Made by a program: the position numbers and the translations under genes. 6,630 nucleotides of DNA, taken from NCBI GenBank assembly GCA_023387755.1, contig JAEWHO010000105.1, positions 1-6,630 on the forward strand, read 5' to 3'. The notes beneath the pieces were generated by a model. The model saw only the letters and a program-made list of their open reading frames with translations. It did no database searches and had not been told where the DNA came from. Shown here piece after piece: positions 6,006-6,630 of the stretch (its first letter is position 1; every line of letters starts with the position of its first letter). The DNA comes from Actinomycetes bacterium (GTDB lineage Bacteria > Actinomycetota > Actinomycetes > Actinomycetales > Actinomycetaceae).

Positions 6006-6053
6006 ACAATGTTATAGCCCGTTATAGTAGCCGTTACAGTACGTTCTAGTAGC
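5995..6053. repeat. Right heptamer array overlapping the AlbA_2 gene promoter
   Basis: This array has the same architecture as the one at 4544: inverted CTATAAC (6001-6007), then direct heptamers at 6011 and 6021 (GTTATAG), 6033 (GTTACAG) and 6043 (GTTCTAG), again with steps of 10, 10, 12 and 10 bp. The palindrome CTATAACAATGTTATAG lies at 6001-6017. The array begins two bases upstream of the AlbA_2 ATG. It is most simply read as an operator for a DNA-binding protein, perhaps the winged-helix protein encoded next to it; that link is inference. Confidence 0.9.
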
Positions 6054-6175
6054 TCGTAAGCCCGCTTGCGATGGCGGTCCGCGGAGGGGCGCGAGTCCGT
6101 GCGACGGTGTGCAGCAGTGCACAGGGCCCTGTTTTCGCGGATGCCCGGCATACTGGTAAAGTTACTCGTGCATAT
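6054..6175 (+). promoter_or_regulatory. Intergenic region with putative tRNA-Ser(GCU) promoter
   Basis: This divergent spacer holds TAAAGT (6157-6162) as a possible -10, 13 bases before the mature tRNA. It resembles the TAAACT box of the other serine tRNA. The -35 is weak (TTTT-rich bases near 6132-6135). A small inverted repeat TGTGCA-GCAG-TGCACA lies at 6108-6123. No coding potential is supported. Confidence 0.4.
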
Positions 6176-6262
6176 GGAGACGTGGCCGAGTGGCCGAAGG
6201 CGCTCCCCTGCTAAGGGAGTAGCGGGTAACACCGCTCGGAGGTTCGAATCCTCTCGTCTCCG
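6176..6262 (+). tRNA. tRNA-Ser (anticodon GCU)
   Basis: This is an 87-nt class II tRNA that reads AGC/AGU codons. The acceptor stem is GGAGACG (6176-6182) with CGTCTCC (6255-6261), and the discriminator is G6262. The anticodon stem CTCCC/GGGAG closes loop CTGCTAA, giving GCT at 6210-6212. The long variable arm has stem AGCGG/CCGCT (6221-6235). The T arm is GGAGG-TTCGAAT-CCTCT (6238-6254). CCA is not encoded. A tyrosine-type integrase gene starts 179 bases downstream, so this gene may be an integration target. Confidence 0.97.
6238..6262. other. Candidate attachment-site region in the tRNA-Ser(GCU) 3' end
   Basis: Tyrosine integrases commonly insert elements at tRNA 3' ends with the integrase gene beside the junction. 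Here the integrase gene lies just downstream of an intact tRNA-Ser(GCU), so the T arm and acceptor end are the likeliest core. The second att copy would be outside the window. No repeat is visible to prove it. Confidence 0.3.
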
Positions 6263-6267
6263 CTCAC

Positions 6268-6300
6268 GCCCCTCCCGGGTAGTTCTGGGAGGGGCTTTTT
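6268..6300 (+). terminator. Terminator of tRNA-Ser(GCU)
   Basis: A perfect 9-bp stem GCCCCTCCC (6268-6276) with GGGAGGGGC (6287-6295) and a 10-base loop is followed by TTTTT (6296-6300). It is a classic intrinsic terminator starting five bases after the tRNA. Confidence 0.93.
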
Positions 6301-6399
6301 CATGCGGTTTTCGGCGTGATAATGCCGGATTTTCTGGGGTGATGAAGCGCCCCCGCTTTCATGTTACGTACCGTCGTCTATCGTTTTTTGTCGCCTGTT

Positions 6400-6419
6400 A
6401 GGGGTACTCTCAGGGGTAC
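6400..6419. repeat. AGGGGTAC direct repeat upstream of the integrase gene
   Basis: AGGGGTAC occurs at 6400-6407 and 6412-6419, 12 bp apart, just upstream of the integrase ribosome binding site. It could be a pair of arm-type sites for the integrase N-terminal domain or an operator. An imperfect hairpin (ATGAAGCG with CGCTTTCAT, 6342-6362) also lies in this 141-bp spacer. Confidence 0.55.
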
Positions 6420-6430
6420 GCCCCGTTTCC

Positions 6431-6436
6431 AGGAGG
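6431..6436 (+). promoter_or_regulatory. Shine-Dalgarno of the integrase gene
   Basis: AGGAGG at 6431-6436 lies five bases before the ATG at 6442. It is the strongest ribosome binding site in the right half and fixes the integrase start. Confidence 0.8.
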
Positions 6437-6441
6437 ACGCA

Positions 6442-6630
6442 ATGGCAGCCCGGCGTGACTTCGGGTCCATCCGGGAACGCGGCGCGCGCTACTACGGCCG
6501 CTACCGGGTCGACCAAATCGACTACTACACACCCACGCGGCGCACCAAAACCCAGGTGCGCGAAGACCTGGCCCGAATCCAGGCACAGATCGCTGACGGC
6601 GAATGGGTGCCGCCCCGCATTGATCGACGC
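6442..6630 (+). CDS. Tyrosine-recombinase (phage-type) integrase, N-terminal fragment
   Basis: Only the first 63 codons are visible; the gene runs off the right edge. The start MAARRDFGSIRERGARYYGR, followed by an aromatic, charged stretch and a helix around residues 35-53 ending in GEWVPP, matches the N-terminal arm-type DNA-binding domain common in actinobacterial phage and integrative-element integrases. The catalytic domain (R-H-R-Y) is outside the window and cannot be checked. A strong AGGAGG supports the start. Its position directly downstream of tRNA-Ser(GCU), reading away from it, fits one end of a prophage or integrative element inserted at that tRNA. Alternative: a remnant integrase; this cannot be decided here. 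Confidence 0.8.
   Translation, partial: MAARRDFGSIRERGARYYGRYRVDQIDYYTPTRRTKTQVREDLARIQAQIADGEWVPPRIDRR

Noticed and set aside
4544..6053. Insertion sequence with target-site duplication
   Set aside because: No transposase is encoded, the repeats are direct and imperfect over 50-60 bp, and they are far too long and diverged for a target duplication.
6364..6376. Possible further heptamer-like site (GTTACGTACCG) near the integrase
   Set aside because: It only resembles GTTACAGTACG of the arrays over a few bases, lacks the phased repeats, and could be chance.
6066..6401. Plus-strand 111-aa open frame
   Set aside because: It reads straight through tRNA-Ser(GCU) and its terminator, so it is not a gene.

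Overview
The window is a high-GC stretch of an actinobacterial chromosome. I would guess Actinomycetaceae or a near relative, because the transporter genes look actinobacterial, no tRNA encodes its CCA end, and several genes have a -10-like hexamer right before the start codon with no Shine-Dalgarno sequence. The genus cannot be fixed from the sequence alone. It runs from ordinary carbohydrate metabolism on the left to an accessory tRNA-bordered region on the right.

Left part (1-3988): two permease genes of an alpha-glucoside-type (AglF/AglG-like) ABC importer overlap by 4 bp. The first is cut by the window edge. A strong hairpin terminator follows. Next is an N-acylglucosamine 2-epimerase (AGE) superfamily sugar isomerase resembling YihS/mannose isomerases, probably read from a leaderless promoter. 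It converges on a PIG3-type NADPH:quinone oxidoreductase on the minus strand, and the two coding regions overlap tail to tail by 88 bp. The importer and isomerase may handle related sugars, but this is inferred from position.

Middle (3989-4543): the upstream side of the oxidoreductase holds an imperfect 18-bp tandem repeat. Then come a promoter, tRNA-Ser(UGA) and its terminator, followed by a 22-bp tandem repeat in otherwise gene-free DNA.

Right part (4544-6630): a lone minus-strand gene encodes a Schlafen-type AlbA_2 / HATPase_c_4 / winged-helix protein. It is bracketed by two directly repeated A+T-rich arrays of identical architecture: one inverted heptamer plus four direct GTTATAG-like heptamers at steps of 10, 10, 12 and 10 bp. 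One array covers the gene's promoter and the other contains its stop codon. This is the most unusual structure in the window. Beyond it lie tRNA-Ser(GCU) with a terminator and the start of a tyrosine-recombinase integrase gene, suggesting an integrated element that continues to the right. The region between the two serine tRNA genes therefore looks like an accessory insertion hotspot.
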